Positions 27,515-35,131 of a DNA stretch of 35,131 bases are shown piece by piece. Position numbers and translations under genes: made by a program. Position 1 is the first letter of the stretch. Each line of letters starts with the position of its first letter. The DNA comes from Gammaproteobacteria bacterium (GTDB taxonomy: Bacteria; Pseudomonadota; Gammaproteobacteria; Steroidobacterales; Steroidobacteraceae). The DNA is taken from assembly GCA_003132425.1 (NCBI GenBank), contig PKXS01000132.1:44990-80120 (forward strand). The letters run 5' to 3'. The notes under the pieces are model-generated. The model did no database searches, had not been told where the DNA came from, and saw only the letters and a list, made by a program, of their open reading frames with translations.

Positions 27515-28564
27515 ATGGGTATCGAACAGGATCGCATCATTGCCGGCACGGTCGGCCGGGAAGACGACGTCGTCGACCGCGCCGTGCGCCCCAAGACCCT
27601 CGCCGAATACATCGGGCAACCGAACGTCAAGGCTCAAATGGAGATCTTCATTCAGGCGGCCCGCAATCGCAAAGAGGCATTGGATCACGTGCTGATCTTC
27701 GGCCCTCCGGGGCTCGGCAAGACGACGCTGGCGAATATCATCGCCAATGAGCTGCACGTGAATTTGCGGCAGACGTCGGGTCCGGTGCTGGAGCGCCCCG
27801 GCGATCTAGCGGCGCTGCTGACCAACCTCGAGCCGCGTGACGTGCTGTTCGTCGATGAAATCCACCGCTTGAGCCCGGTGGTCGAGGAAGTGCTGTACCC
27901 GGCGATGGAGGATGCACAGCTCGATCTGATGATCGGGGAGGGCCCGGGGGCAAGGTCGATCAAGCTCGATTTACCTCCCTTTACGCTGATCGGCGCGACC
28001 ACCCGCGCGGGCCTCTTGACCTCGCCGCTGCGGGACCGCTTCGGCATCGTGCAGAGGCTCGATTTTTACTCCACCTTGGAGCTGACGAAAATCGTCGTTC
28101 GCAGCGCCTCGATCCTGAAGCTGCGATTGCAGCCGGACGGCGCGGATCGCATCGCCGAGAGGTCCCGCGGCACGCCGCGCATCGCGAACCGGCTGCTGCG
28201 CCGGGTGCGTGATTTCGCCGAGGTGAAGGCCGCGGGACTCATCAGCGGCGAGGTCGCCATTGCGGCCCTGGACATGCTGGAAGTCGATCCTCAGGGTTTC
28301 GACATGCTGGACCGAAAGCTGCTGTTGACGGTCATCGAAAAGTTCGAAGGCGGCCCTGTCGGAGTCGATAGCTTGGCGGCCGCCATGAGCGAGGAACGCG
28401 GCACGATCGAGGACGTGATCGAGCCGTTCCTGATTCAGCAAGGCTTTCTGATGCGTACCGCACGCGGCCGCGTCGCCACGCGCAGCGCCTACGCGCATTT
28501 CGGGCTTGCGCCGCCGGCGATGGACCGGGACCTGAATTTGCCCCTGTTCAGAGACGCACAATAA
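27515..28564 (+). CDS. ruvB: Holliday junction branch-migration ATPase RuvB
   Basis: A 349-residue AAA+ motor. The N-terminal [11 protein letters not shown], Walker [12 protein letters not shown], Walker [12 protein letters not shown], sensor 1 [18 protein letters not shown] with the arginine finger, and sensor 2 [18 protein letters not shown] are all present. The C-terminal winged helix carries [30 protein letters not shown]. Length equals the family norm. The next gene, ybgC, begins at the base after its stop codon. Confidence 0.98.
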   Translation: MGIEQDRIIAGTVGREDDVVDRAVRPKTLAEYIGQPNVKAQMEIFIQAARNRKEALDHVLIFGPPGLGKTTLANIIANELHVNLRQTSGPVLERPGDLAALLTNLEPRDVLFVDEIHRLSPVVEEVLYPAMEDAQLDLMIGEGPGARSIKLDLPPFTLIGATTRAGLLTSPLRDRFGIVQRLDFYSTLELTKIVVRSASILKLRLQPDGADRIAERSRGTPRIANRLLRRVRDFAEVKAAGLISGEVAIAALDMLEVDPQGFDMLDRKLLLTVIEKFEGGPVGVDSLAAAMSEERGTIEDVIEPFLIQQGFLMRTARGRVATRSAYAHFGLAPPAMDRDLNLPLFRDAQ

Positions 28565-28978
28565 ATGCGGCCGGCACCGAACTTTTCCTACAAGTATCGC
28601 GTCTATTGGGAAGATACCGATGCGGGCGGCGTGGTGTACTACGCGAACTATTTGAAATTCATGGAGCGTTGCCGCACCGAGTGGCTGCGCGTTCTAGGGA
28701 TAGATCAGCATCGGCTGCGCACGGAACGGCAGCTGCAATTCGCGATCATCGGGGTAACGGTCGATTTTCTGCGGCCGGCGGTGCTCGATGATGAAATTCT
28801 CGTCACCGCCGAACTCGTTCGCCTAAGCGGTGCGACAATCTCATTCAAGCAGGCGATATACCGCAAGGAACTGCAACTCATCGATGCCGGCACGCGGGTT
28901 GCGTGCCTTGATTCCGGTACCTTGAAACCGCGTGCTATCCCGAAGGATTTATTCTTGGAGTGGCGTAATGAGCAATGA
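28565..28978 (+). CDS. ybgC: Tol-Pal-associated acyl-CoA thioesterase YbgC
   Basis: A 137-residue hot-dog-fold thioesterase. The active-site motif YWEDTDAGGVVYYANYLKFMER carries the catalytic Asp, and the later FLRPAVLDDEI segment is typical of 4-hydroxybenzoyl-CoA thioesterase-like proteins. YbgC homologues act on acyl-CoA or acyl-ACP and bind phospholipid-synthesis enzymes. It is regularly the first gene of the tol-pal cluster, as here. It starts with no gap after ruvB and its last 11 nt overlap tolQ. Confidence 0.93.
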   Translation: MRPAPNFSYKYRVYWEDTDAGGVVYYANYLKFMERCRTEWLRVLGIDQHRLRTERQLQFAIIGVTVDFLRPAVLDDEILVTAELVRLSGATISFKQAIYRKELQLIDAGTRVACLDSGTLKPRAIPKDLFLEWRNEQ

Positions 28979-29669
28979 CCTGCCGATCTGGACCATGGTG
29001 CTCGATGCCAGCACCGTGGTGCAGGCGGTCCTGGTGCTGCTCATGGGCGCCTCCGTCGCTTCCTGGGCCGTTATATTCGGCAAGGGCCGCGTCATCTCGC
29101 AATCGCGGCGTCAAGCCGATCAATTCGAGACCGCTTTTTGGTCGGGCGGCGATCTTTCCTCCCTCTACCGTAGCATCGAAACCAAGGGACGCGCAGGCAC
29201 GGGCATGCAGAGCATCTTTGAATCCGGCTTCGGCGAGTTCAGCCGCTTGCGCCAGCAGGGGGCCCCGGTCGATCAACTGCTCGAGGGGGCGCGGCGCGCG
29301 ATGCGCGGATCGCAGATGCGCGAGCTCGATCGCTTGGAACGCAACTTGGCAATGCTCGCCACCGTCGGGTCGACCAGCCCTTATGTGGGTCTTTTCGGCA
29401 CGGTATGGGGCATCATGAGTGCCTTCCATAACCTTGGCAATGTGCAGCAGGCGACGTTGGCGGCGGTGGCGCCGGGCATCGCAGAAGCGCTGGTTGCGAC
29501 CGCCATCGGACTGTTTGCCGCCATTCCCGCGGTGGTGGCCTATAACCGGTTCGCCGATCAAGTGAGCCGCTTGGAACTGCGATTCGATACGTTCGTGGAA
29601 GAGTTTTCAACCATCCTGCAGCGCCACGGGCCGGTCCGTACCGGGCAAGCCGCACCTGATGCCCGCTAA
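28968..29669 (+). CDS. tolQ: Tol-Pal system proton channel subunit TolQ
   Basis: A 233-residue inner-membrane protein of the MotA/TolQ/ExbB family that uses proton motive force to drive TolA. The start is ATG 28968, with GGAG at 28957-28960. Three membrane segments are visible: residues ~12-35, ~135-160 (with VGLFGTVWGIMSAF) and ~168-195 (ATAIGLFAAIPAVVAYNRF). A cytoplasmic loop lies between the first two. It overlaps ybgC upstream and tolR downstream by 11 nt each, indicating tight coupling. Confidence 0.96.
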   Translation: MSNDLPIWTMVLDASTVVQAVLVLLMGASVASWAVIFGKGRVISQSRRQADQFETAFWSGGDLSSLYRSIETKGRAGTGMQSIFESGFGEFSRLRQQGAPVDQLLEGARRAMRGSQMRELDRLERNLAMLATVGSTSPYVGLFGTVWGIMSAFHNLGNVQQATLAAVAPGIAEALVATAIGLFAAIPAVVAYNRFADQVSRLELRFDTFVEEFSTILQRHGPVRTGQAAPDAR

Positions 29670-30138
29670 AGTACGCCGCCGCAAGCTGATGGGCGACATC
29701 AATGTGGTGCCGTACATCGACGTGATGTTGGTGCTGCTCATCATCTTCATGATCACCGCGCCGCTGCTCAAGGAAGGCGTCAAGGTGGACCTGCCGGACG
29801 CCGGCGCGCAGCCGATAGATGCCGACTTCTTGGCCAAGCACGAGCCCTTGATACTGACCATAGACGCTCACGGGCGGCTATACGTCAACATCGGTAAGAA
29901 TCGCGATCAACCGACGAGCGAAGCTACCGTCAGTTCGCGTACCGCCGCGGTCCTGCGCCGCGATCCGCAGACCCCCGTGCTGGTCAAGGCTGACACCACA
30001 GTGCCCTACGGAACCGTGGTGCGCGCGATGGTGCTGTTGCAGCATGCCGGCGCCGCCAAGGTCGGGTTTCTCACCGATCCCGTACGCGCGGCGCCAGCGC
30101 CCGGAGAGGCCCATGGAGCCGCCGACGGCGCGAAGTAA
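29659..30138 (+). CDS. tolR: Tol-Pal system protein TolR
   Basis: A 159-residue ExbD/TolR protein. It has a short basic cytoplasmic N-terminus, then one membrane helix beginning INVVPYIDVMLVLLIIFM, whose Asp is the proton-path residue. The periplasmic domain includes VDLPDAGAQPI and VLVKADTTVPYGTVVRAM. A short Ala/Pro-rich tail ends the protein. It sits between tolQ (11-nt overlap) and tolA, which starts at the next base after its stop. Confidence 0.96.
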   Translation: MPAKVRRRKLMGDINVVPYIDVMLVLLIIFMITAPLLKEGVKVDLPDAGAQPIDADFLAKHEPLILTIDAHGRLYVNIGKNRDQPTSEATVSSRTAAVLRRDPQTPVLVKADTTVPYGTVVRAMVLLQHAGAAKVGFLTDPVRAAPAPGEAHGAADGAK

Positions 30139-30942
30139 ATGTTCGGATTTGCCCGCGAACACTCCTGGTCGGTATTTTTTTCCGTGGTGCTGCACGGTTT
30201 GCTCGCGGCGGCCCTGGTGCTCATGACGCAGCTTTCGATCACCAGTACGCCACAAAGCGTACAGCCGCTGCCCATCAATGCCGTGGTGGTGAGCTCGCAA
30301 GTATTGCACGCCGCCCAGAGCGCACAGGCAGCGCAGGCGGCGGCGGTGCGCGCCGCCGATGAGGCCAAGGCGGCGGCGGCAGCCGAAGCCGCCAAGGCCC
30401 TCGCGGCCGATCAGGCTGCGCAAGCGCAGAAGGCTGCGGACGCTCAGAAAGCCGCGGATGCGGAGAAGGCCGCGCAGGCTCAGCAGACGGAAGCGGCGCA
30501 GCGTGCTGCCGACGCTCAAAAGGCTGCCGAGGAGAAGAAAGCGGCAGCGGCCAAACAGGCAGCCGACGCCAAGCACGCGGCCGACCAGCGCGCCCGAGCG
30601 GATCGGGAGGCGGAGCTGCGCCGGCAAATGGCGGAGGAAGAACACGTCGACGCGGTGGAGGCCAGCCCGATGCGCGACCGGTATGTCGCGAGCCTGCAAA
30701 ATCGAATTCAAAACGCATGGATAAGGCCGCCGTCCGCACGCGTCGGCGTCGATTGTCTGGTCGAAGTCACGCAGGTTCCGGGCGGCGAGGTCACGGGGGC
30801 GCGAGTCACTCAGTGCAACGGGGATGCGGCCGTGCGCCAGTCGATCGAGAATGCCGTGTATCGTGCGTCGCCATTGCCGGATCCTCCCGATCCGGCCCTA
30901 TTTCAAAGACATTTTGCATTCAGGTTCAAGCCCAATGATTAA
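30139..30942 (+). CDS. tolA: Tol-Pal system protein TolA
   Basis: A 267-residue inner-membrane-anchored protein that spans the periplasm to contact Pal and TolB. An N-terminal membrane helix (about 10-33, SVVLHGLLAAALVLM) contains the SxxxH motif that pairs with TolQR. A long Ala/Lys/Gln-rich coiled coil (~55-165) is built from imperfect KAADAQ-type repeats. The C-terminal domain III has RDRYVASLQNRIQNAWIRPP and ends with FRHFAFRFKP-like QRHFAFRFKPND. It is much shorter than E. coli TolA (421) because the coiled coil is shorter. It overlaps tolB by 8 nt. Confidence 0.95.
   Translation: MFGFAREHSWSVFFSVVLHGLLAAALVLMTQLSITSTPQSVQPLPINAVVVSSQVLHAAQSAQAAQAAAVRAADEAKAAAAAEAAKALAADQAAQAQKAADAQKAADAEKAAQAQQTEAAQRAADAQKAAEEKKAAAAKQAADAKHAADQRARADREAELRRQMAEEEHVDAVEASPMRDRYVASLQNRIQNAWIRPPSARVGVDCLVEVTQVPGGEVTGARVTQCNGDAAVRQSIENAVYRASPLPDPPDPALFQRHFAFRFKPND
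30340..30610 (+). repeat. Low-complexity Ala/Lys/Gln repeat region encoding the TolA coiled coil
   Basis: About 270 bp inside tolA consist of degenerate repeats of a KAADAQ-like unit (for example QKAADAQKAADAEKAAQAQ). They code for a helical coiled coil and are likely to vary in length between strains. This is part of the gene, not a mobile repeat. Confidence 0.7.
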
Positions 30943-32233
30943 ACACCTGCAATATCTGGTCCTAATCGGCTTCTTTCTGTTCTGTCCGCGCATCTGGGCC
31001 GAATTCGTGGTCGAAGTGACGCGCGGTCAGGAGCAGGCCATACCGATCGCGGTCGTGCCGTTTTCCTCGCCGGAAGTCGCGGCCGCCTCCTTCGACGTGG
31101 CGCAGCTCATCAGCGAGGACCTCTCCCGCAGCGGGCGTTTTAAGACCATGGATCGCAAGGACCTAATCGATGAGCCTCACACGGGCACGGCCATCGCTTT
31201 CGATGATTGGCGCCGGCTCAACAACGATTACATTGTGGTCGGTCAGCTGGCGGCGCGGGACGCGGATCGGTACAACATCACGTTCGAGCTCTACAACGTG
31301 CTCAATCATCAGCGCCTTCTCGGCTACCAGATCAGCGCAAACCGCGCCGGACTGCGACTCGCCAGCCATCAAGCGGCCGACATGATCTTCGAAAAGATCC
31401 TCGGGATTCGCGGCGCCTTCGCCACCCGCATCGCCTATATTTCGGTACTCGGCTCGGTGCCGAAAAGGACCTACCGGCTGATCGTGGCGGATGCGGACGG
31501 GGAGAACCCGCGCATCGTGATGCAATCCAACGAGCCCCTCATGTCGCCCGCCTGGTCTCCCGACGGCCAGAGCTTGGCGTACGTATCCTTCGAGGATCGG
31601 CTGCCTTCGGTCTATGTGCAGTTGCTGAAGACGGGCGAGCGCCGCCGCGTGTCGGCTCGAGCGGGCGTCAATCAAGCGCCGGCATGGTCGCCGGACGGGA
31701 AGAAGCTGGCGCTGACTCTGTCGACCCGGGACGGAAATTTGGATGTCTACGTGCTGGATCTTGCTACTCAGGCCCTGACCCGCATCACGGATGACCCAGG
31801 AATAGACACGGAACCGCAGTGGTCGAAGGATGGTCAGACGCTATATTTCACGTCGGATCGCGCGGGCGGACCGCAGATATATAGCGTCGGCTTGAAACCC
31901 GGCGACCGGCCGCGCCGCTTGACGTTCCAAGGCGCGTACAATGCTCGGCCGCGGCTTTCGCCGGATGACTCGTCGCTGGCATTCGTCACTCAGGAAGACG
32001 GCGCCTATCGCATCGCCATCATGGATTTGCATGGGCACAACGATATGCAAGTGCTCACCAAGGGCCGGTTCGATGTGTCACCCAGCTTTGCGCCGAACGG
32101 TGCGGTGATCATTTACGCGAGCCGCGACCGTGGGCGCGGCGTGCTTGCGCTGGTCAGTTCGGACGGCAGGGTGCAACAGCGGTTAGTATCGAGCGAGGGC
32201 GAGGTGCAGGAGCCGGCGTGGGGACCCTTTTAA
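30935..32233 (+). CDS. tolB: Tol-Pal system beta-propeller protein TolB
   Basis: A 432-residue periplasmic protein. ATG 30935 gives a signal peptide (hydrophobic LVLIGFFLFCPRIWA, cleavage after A20 or so); an upstream in-frame start at 30824 is a shadow inside tolA. The N-terminal domain has IPIAVVPFSSPE and the C-terminal six-bladed propeller has repeated SPAWSPDGQSLAYVS, APAWSPDGKKLAL and EPQWSKDGQTLYFTSDR blades. It binds Pal and TolA in outer-membrane invagination at division. It overlaps the end of tolA by 8 nt. pal follows after 55 nt. Confidence 0.97.
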   Translation: MIKHLQYLVLIGFFLFCPRIWAEFVVEVTRGQEQAIPIAVVPFSSPEVAAASFDVAQLISEDLSRSGRFKTMDRKDLIDEPHTGTAIAFDDWRRLNNDYIVVGQLAARDADRYNITFELYNVLNHQRLLGYQISANRAGLRLASHQAADMIFEKILGIRGAFATRIAYISVLGSVPKRTYRLIVADADGENPRIVMQSNEPLMSPAWSPDGQSLAYVSFEDRLPSVYVQLLKTGERRRVSARAGVNQAPAWSPDGKKLALTLSTRDGNLDVYVLDLATQALTRITDDPGIDTEPQWSKDGQTLYFTSDRAGGPQIYSVGLKPGDRPRRLTFQGAYNARPRLSPDDSSLAFVTQEDGAYRIAIMDLHGHNDMQVLTKGRFDVSPSFAPNGAVIIYASRDRGRGVLALVSSDGRVQQRLVSSEGEVQEPAWGPF

Positions 32234-32288
32234 AATACCGCTCGCGCCGGTAGGCTTGTAGTTACGCGGGAATTGAACGGAGATTGCT

Positions 32289-32828
32289 ATGAAGAGAATG
32301 CTATCGATCGCTATGTTGCTGGCCGCCGCAGCGCTACTCACGGGGTGCCCAAAGAAGCCCACCGTGATTCAGCCGCCGACTGCCGGTACTCAAGTTCCCG
32401 GATCCGGCGCGGCGGGTGGGGGCGCCTCGACGAGTTCCTCGGCCTTGGGCGCAGATGGATCGGCGATGGGCTCGGGTAGCGAGGCGACAGGACCATTGGC
32501 CCGCAAAGTGATCTATTTCGATTTTGACAAATCGGAAATCAAGCCTGAATTTAACGATCTGATTTCCGCGCACGCGCGAAATTTGACCAGCCATCCGAAT
32601 CTCAGGCTCAAGCTGGAAGGCAATACCGACGAGCGCGGCACGCGCGAGTACAACATTGGCTTGGGCGAGCGTCGCGCCCAGGCGGTGCGTCGCGCGCTGA
32701 TGCTCCAAGGGGTTGCAGAGACCCAAATCACCACGGTCAGCTTCGGCGCAGAACGACCCGCTGTCGAAGGAGACGACGAGGCGGCTTGGGCACAAAACCG
32801 GCGTGTGGAATTGGTTTATACCCCGTGA
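32289..32828 (+). CDS. pal: Peptidoglycan-associated lipoprotein Pal
   Basis: A 179-residue outer-membrane lipoprotein. The signal peptide ends in a lipobox, L17-T18-G19-C20. A Gly/Ser/Ala-rich linker (~30-70) joins it to the OmpA-like peptidoglycan-binding domain, with IYFDFDKSEIKPEF and GNTDERGTREYNIGLGERRAQAV, in which the diaminopimelate-binding Asp and Arg are kept. GGAG precedes the ATG by 6 nt. The stop overlaps the cpoB GTG start. Confidence 0.97.
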   Translation: MKRMLSIAMLLAAAALLTGCPKKPTVIQPPTAGTQVPGSGAAGGGASTSSSALGADGSAMGSGSEATGPLARKVIYFDFDKSEIKPEFNDLISAHARNLTSHPNLRLKLEGNTDERGTREYNIGLGERRAQAVRRALMLQGVAETQITTVSFGAERPAVEGDDEAAWAQNRRVELVYTP

Positions 32829-33586
32829 CGCTGCGCGCGCCCGGCTGGATCGCAGCCTGCTTCGCCATACTGGCGCTGGCGGGCTGCGCCAGCACTCCGC
32901 CGGAGCAAGATCCGGTGCAAATCAAACTGAACGATCTCGACACTCGCCTTGCGCGTATCGAGCGGGTGATGGCAAATCAAAGTTTGCTGGAGCTGTCCAA
33001 CCAGCTCGAAGCGCTGCGTAGCGATGTGCGCGCCATGCACAATGACCTGGATCTACTGAGCCACAATCTCGACGCGAGCCGCAAGCAACAGCACGATCTG
33101 TATGCCGATCTAGACCAGCGACTGAAGAACCTCGAGTCGCGCGGCGCGGCCGGCGGATCCGCAGCGGCCCCGGCGCCGGCGAATTCGGCGCCTGCCGACG
33201 GCTCCGACAAGGCCAGTTACCAGGCAGCCTTCGGACTCTTGAAGGACAGTCAATACGACGGCGCGATTGCGGCGTTTCAGAAGTTCTTGGTCGCTTACCC
33301 GGATAGTCAGTTGGCGGACAACGCGCAGTATTGGCTGGGCGAAGCCTACTACGTGAACAAATCGTTCCCCGAGGCGCAGAGCGCCTTTCAGCGCGTGGTC
33401 GACAAGTACCCGCAATCGCGCAAGCTTCCTGACGCGATGCTCAAAATCGGCTACTGCGATTACGAGCTGAAGCAATGGGACGCGGCCAAGGGCGTACTGT
33501 CGCAAGTGGCGACCAATTATCCGGATTCGCCCGCCGGCCGTTTGGCGCAGCAGCGGCTCGAGAAAATCGCGGCCGAAAAGCAGTGA
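32825..33586 (+). CDS. cpoB: Cell division coordinator CpoB (YbgF), predicted lipoprotein form
   Basis: A 253-residue protein. GTG 32825 is preferred because it overlaps the pal stop (GTGA) and starts a compact signal peptide; ATG 32786 is in frame but would put 13 extra residues before it. The signal ends in the lipobox L18-A19-G20-C21, so a lipid anchor is expected, whereas E. coli CpoB is a soluble periplasmic protein. A coiled coil (~30-100) is followed by an Ala/Pro/Gly linker and three TPR-like repeats (AAFGLLKDSQYDGAIAAFQKFL, AQYWLGEAYY, AMLKIGYCDYEL). The family links Tol-Pal to PBP1B during division. Confidence 0.93.
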   Translation: MTLRAPGWIAACFAILALAGCASTPPEQDPVQIKLNDLDTRLARIERVMANQSLLELSNQLEALRSDVRAMHNDLDLLSHNLDASRKQQHDLYADLDQRLKNLESRGAAGGSAAAPAPANSAPADGSDKASYQAAFGLLKDSQYDGAIAAFQKFLVAYPDSQLADNAQYWLGEAYYVNKSFPEAQSAFQRVVDKYPQSRKLPDAMLKIGYCDYELKQWDAAKGVLSQVATNYPDSPAGRLAQQRLEKIAAEKQ

Positions 33587-33595
33587 TTTCAGGCC

Positions 33596-34246
33596 GTGGG
33601 CAAACTCGAACGCTTACGCATCAATGAGATTTTTCATTCCTTGCAGGGGGAGGCCGATGCGGTCGGTTTTCCGACGGTGTTCGTCAGGCTGACGGGCTGT
33701 CCACTGCGCTGTCAGTATTGCGATACCGAATACGCCTTCCACGCCGGCGATTGGCTGGATATCGATGAGGTTCTGGAGAAGGTCCGTAGCTTCGGCGCGC
33801 AGCACGTGTGCGTGACGGGCGGGGAACCCTTGGCACAGCCCAATTGCCTGCAACTGCTCACCCAAATGTGCGACGCCGGGTTCAAAGTGTCGCTCGAGAC
33901 CAGCGGCGCATTGGATATTGCCGCGGTGGACGCGCGTGTCGCGCGAGTGGTCGACGTCAAGACTCCGGGCTCGCGCGAGGCGCAGCGCAATAGAATCGAG
34001 AATTTCGGCTTGTTGACGCAGCATGATCAGCTGAAATTCGTGATTTGCTCTCGTGAGGATTTCGACTGGAGCAAGGCGTTCTTGCAAGAGCATGCGTTGC
34101 CTGGACGCTGTCAGATTCTGTTCTCGCCCAGCTACACGCAAGTATCGCCGACCCTGTTGGCCGAGTGGATACTGGCGGATCGCCTTCCCGTCCGCTTCCA
34201 ACTTCAACTCCACAAAATCCTGTGGGGCGATACGCCGGGGAAATGA
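33596..34246 (+). CDS. queE: 7-carboxy-7-deazaguanine synthase QueE
   Basis: A 216-residue radical SAM enzyme of queuosine/preQ0 biosynthesis. It starts with GTG 33596, 9 nt after cpoB. It has the substrate segment [25 protein letters not shown] and the cluster motif CPLRCQYC, giving CxxxCxxC, then [11 protein letters not shown] and VSLETSGAL. Its stop overlaps the queC ATG (ATGA). It is adjacent to queC, which uses its product. Confidence 0.96.
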   Translation: MGKLERLRINEIFHSLQGEADAVGFPTVFVRLTGCPLRCQYCDTEYAFHAGDWLDIDEVLEKVRSFGAQHVCVTGGEPLAQPNCLQLLTQMCDAGFKVSLETSGALDIAAVDARVARVVDVKTPGSREAQRNRIENFGLLTQHDQLKFVICSREDFDWSKAFLQEHALPGRCQILFSPSYTQVSPTLLAEWILADRLPVRFQLQLHKILWGDTPGK

Positions 34247-34911
34247 AGCGAGCCATCGTATTGCTGTCAGGTGGACTCGACTCCGCGACCACTTTGGCCA
34301 TCGCCCGGTCGCAGGGTTTCGATTGCTTTGCGCTCAGCGTTCACTACGGCCAGCGCCATGACGCAGAACTCGTTGCCGCGAAGCAAATCGCCGCGATGTT
34401 GCGCGCGCGCGAGCACCGAGTGATGAGCGTCGATCTCGCGGGCGTCGGCGGCTCGGCCTTGACCGATCCAGGCGTGCCTGTGCCGGAATTGCCGACATCG
34501 GGAATACCCATCACTTACGTACCGGCGCGCAACACTTTGCTCTTATCCCTCGCTCTTGGGTGGGCGGAGGTAGTCGGTGCAACGGACATCTTTGTCGGGG
34601 TCAATGCCGTCGATTACTCGGGCTATCCGGACTGTCGACCGGAGTTCATAAAGTCGTTCGAGAATTTGGCGCAACTAGCGACCAAAGCCGGCATCGAAGG
34701 TGCGAGGTTGAAAATTCATGCGCCCTTGATCCATATGTCCAAGGCCGAGATTATTCGAACAGGCCTGGCGCTGAGCGTGGACTTTCGTATCACCGTCTCC
34801 TGCTACCAGGCCGACGAGGCGGGCCAGGCCTGCGGAAAATGCGACTCGTGCCGCCTGCGCGCGGCGGGCTTCATCGCTGCCGGGGTACCGGACCCGACAC
34901 GGTACCTGTAG
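34243..34911 (+). CDS. queC: 7-cyano-7-deazaguanine synthase QueC
   Basis: A 222-residue ATP-dependent ligase that makes preQ0 from 7-carboxy-7-deazaguanine and ammonia. It has the PP-loop [40 protein letters not shown] and [17 protein letters not shown] four-cysteine zinc site sits in [24 protein letters not shown] 34243 is chosen over the upstream in-frame start because it begins the conserved [11 protein letters not shown] and overlaps the queE stop. queD and queF are not in the window. Confidence 0.97.
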   Translation: MKRAIVLLSGGLDSATTLAIARSQGFDCFALSVHYGQRHDAELVAAKQIAAMLRAREHRVMSVDLAGVGGSALTDPGVPVPELPTSGIPITYVPARNTLLLSLALGWAEVVGATDIFVGVNAVDYSGYPDCRPEFIKSFENLAQLATKAGIEGARLKIHAPLIHMSKAEIIRTGLALSVDFRITVSCYQADEAGQACGKCDSCRLRAAGFIAAGVPDPTRYL

Positions 34912-34948
34912 GCACGCGTTTCCGGTGATCTGCCGGTGAAGTTCGGCT

Positions 34949-34954
34949 ATGATG
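34949..34954 (+). promoter_or_regulatory. Putative -10 box with GC-rich discriminator before tRNA-Lys
   Basis: TATGAT at 34949-34954 is followed by GCGCGGC, a GC-rich discriminator as in stringently controlled stable-RNA promoters, and the tRNA starts 12 nt later. No convincing -35 is visible in the 54-bp gap after queC. Confidence 0.4.
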
Positions 34955-34965
34955 CGCGGCTCATT

Positions 34966-35038
34966 GGGACGGTAGCTCAGTTGGTAGAGCAAGGCCCTTT
35001 TAAGGCTTTGGTCCTGGGTTCGAGTCCCAGCCGTCCCA
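34966..35038 (+). tRNA. tRNA-Lys (anticodon UUU)
   Basis: All arms can be folded by hand. The acceptor GGGACGG pairs with CCGTCCC, the D arm is GCTC...GAGC, and the anticodon stem AGGCC/GGCTT (with one G-U pair) encloses CTTTTAA, giving anticodon TTT. The T arm is CTGGG-TTCGAGT-CCCAG, and the discriminator base is A. The 3' CCA is not encoded (AAC follows), so it must be added by the CCA-adding enzyme. A T-rich tract follows at 35044-35054 and may serve in termination. The position after queC is the same as in Pseudomonas. Confidence 0.96.
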
Positions 35039-35040
35039 AC

Positions 35041-35100
35041 TCTATTTTTTTATTTAAATATCAATATATTACAGTAATAAACTATAATTGACATTGAGCG
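35041..35100. other. Very AT-rich segment downstream of tRNA-Lys
   Basis: GC falls to about 18% over these 60 bases, immediately after the tRNA, in a window otherwise near 60% GC. It contains TATAAT (35083-35088) and TTGACA (35088-35093), but not in a promoter spacing with each other. The last 30 bases of the window return to higher GC. No gene can be called before the window ends. Confidence 0.6.
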
Positions 35101-35131
35101 ATATTTTGTTTCGTGCACCACGCGCCGGCGC

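Noticed and set aside
30340-30610. Repeat region that might look like a tandem-repeat locus or CRISPR
   Set aside because: The repeats are degenerate, in frame and encode the TolA coiled coil; there are no constant repeats with unique spacers.
35083-35093. TATAAT and TTGACA consensus hexamers after the tRNA
   Set aside because: The TATAAT overlaps the TTGACA and comes first, so they cannot form one promoter. Neither has a good partner at 15-19 nt on this strand; such strings are expected by chance in AT-rich DNA.

Overview
The window is a 35 kb stretch of a GC-rich chromosome, about 60% GC by eye, densely packed with housekeeping and central-metabolism genes. The gene order ruvC-ruvA-ruvB-ybgC-tolQ-tolR-tolA-tolB-pal-cpoB-queE-queC-tRNA-Lys is the classic gammaproteobacterial arrangement (Pseudomonas has the same tail order). 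A monofunctional RelA and a fused mutase IcmF also fit a gammaproteobacterium, possibly of a Steroidobacter/Nevskia-like lineage. That rank is inference; no rRNA is present to settle it. I see no insertion sequence, CRISPR array or rRNA.

Layout. (1) 1-725: the tail of an MFS transporter and a short-chain dehydrogenase relic that has lost its catalytic middle. (2) 839-9402: acyl-CoA metabolism, with an ECHDC3-like crotonase, the B12-dependent fused isobutyryl-CoA mutase IcmF, a DmdC-type acyl-CoA dehydrogenase, a BtuF-like B12-binding protein without signal peptide, a DUF1289 protein, and on the minus strand methylmalonate-semialdehyde dehydrogenase (MmsA). (3) 9540-14942: an AraC-type regulator divergent from mmsA, then an SDR-prpB-prpC-prpD methylcitrate operon. 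(4) 14958-16871: a minus-strand class-C-beta-lactamase-like serine hydrolase and a small DUF5658-like membrane protein. (5) 16990-24174: sucA-sucB-lpd (2-oxoglutarate dehydrogenase complex) run directly into panB-panC. (6) 24186-26288: relA on the minus strand. (7) 26374-35038: Holliday-junction resolvasome, the Tol-Pal envelope system, queuosine-precursor genes and tRNA-Lys(UUU), followed by a sharp fall to about 18% GC at the window edge.

How they work together. IcmF links branched isobutyryl-CoA to n-butyryl-CoA. The dehydrogenase and the crotonase homologue could handle acyl-CoA intermediates. MmsA yields propionyl-CoA from valine-type carbon, and PrpC/PrpD/PrpB burn propionyl-CoA to pyruvate and succinate. 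SucAB-Lpd consumes CoA to make succinyl-CoA, and PanB/PanC make pantothenate, the CoA precursor. Together they suggest a catabolic lifestyle on branched or odd-chain acids.

No wholly novel system is evident. The items most worth checking are the internally deleted SDR, the repeated 'minus-10 box 6-9 nt before the start codon with no Shine-Dalgarno' pattern suggesting leaderless transcripts, the IcmF/BtuF-like pairing, the low-GC patch inside prpC, the pan genes attached to the suc operon, and the tRNA-Lys junction as a probable island boundary.
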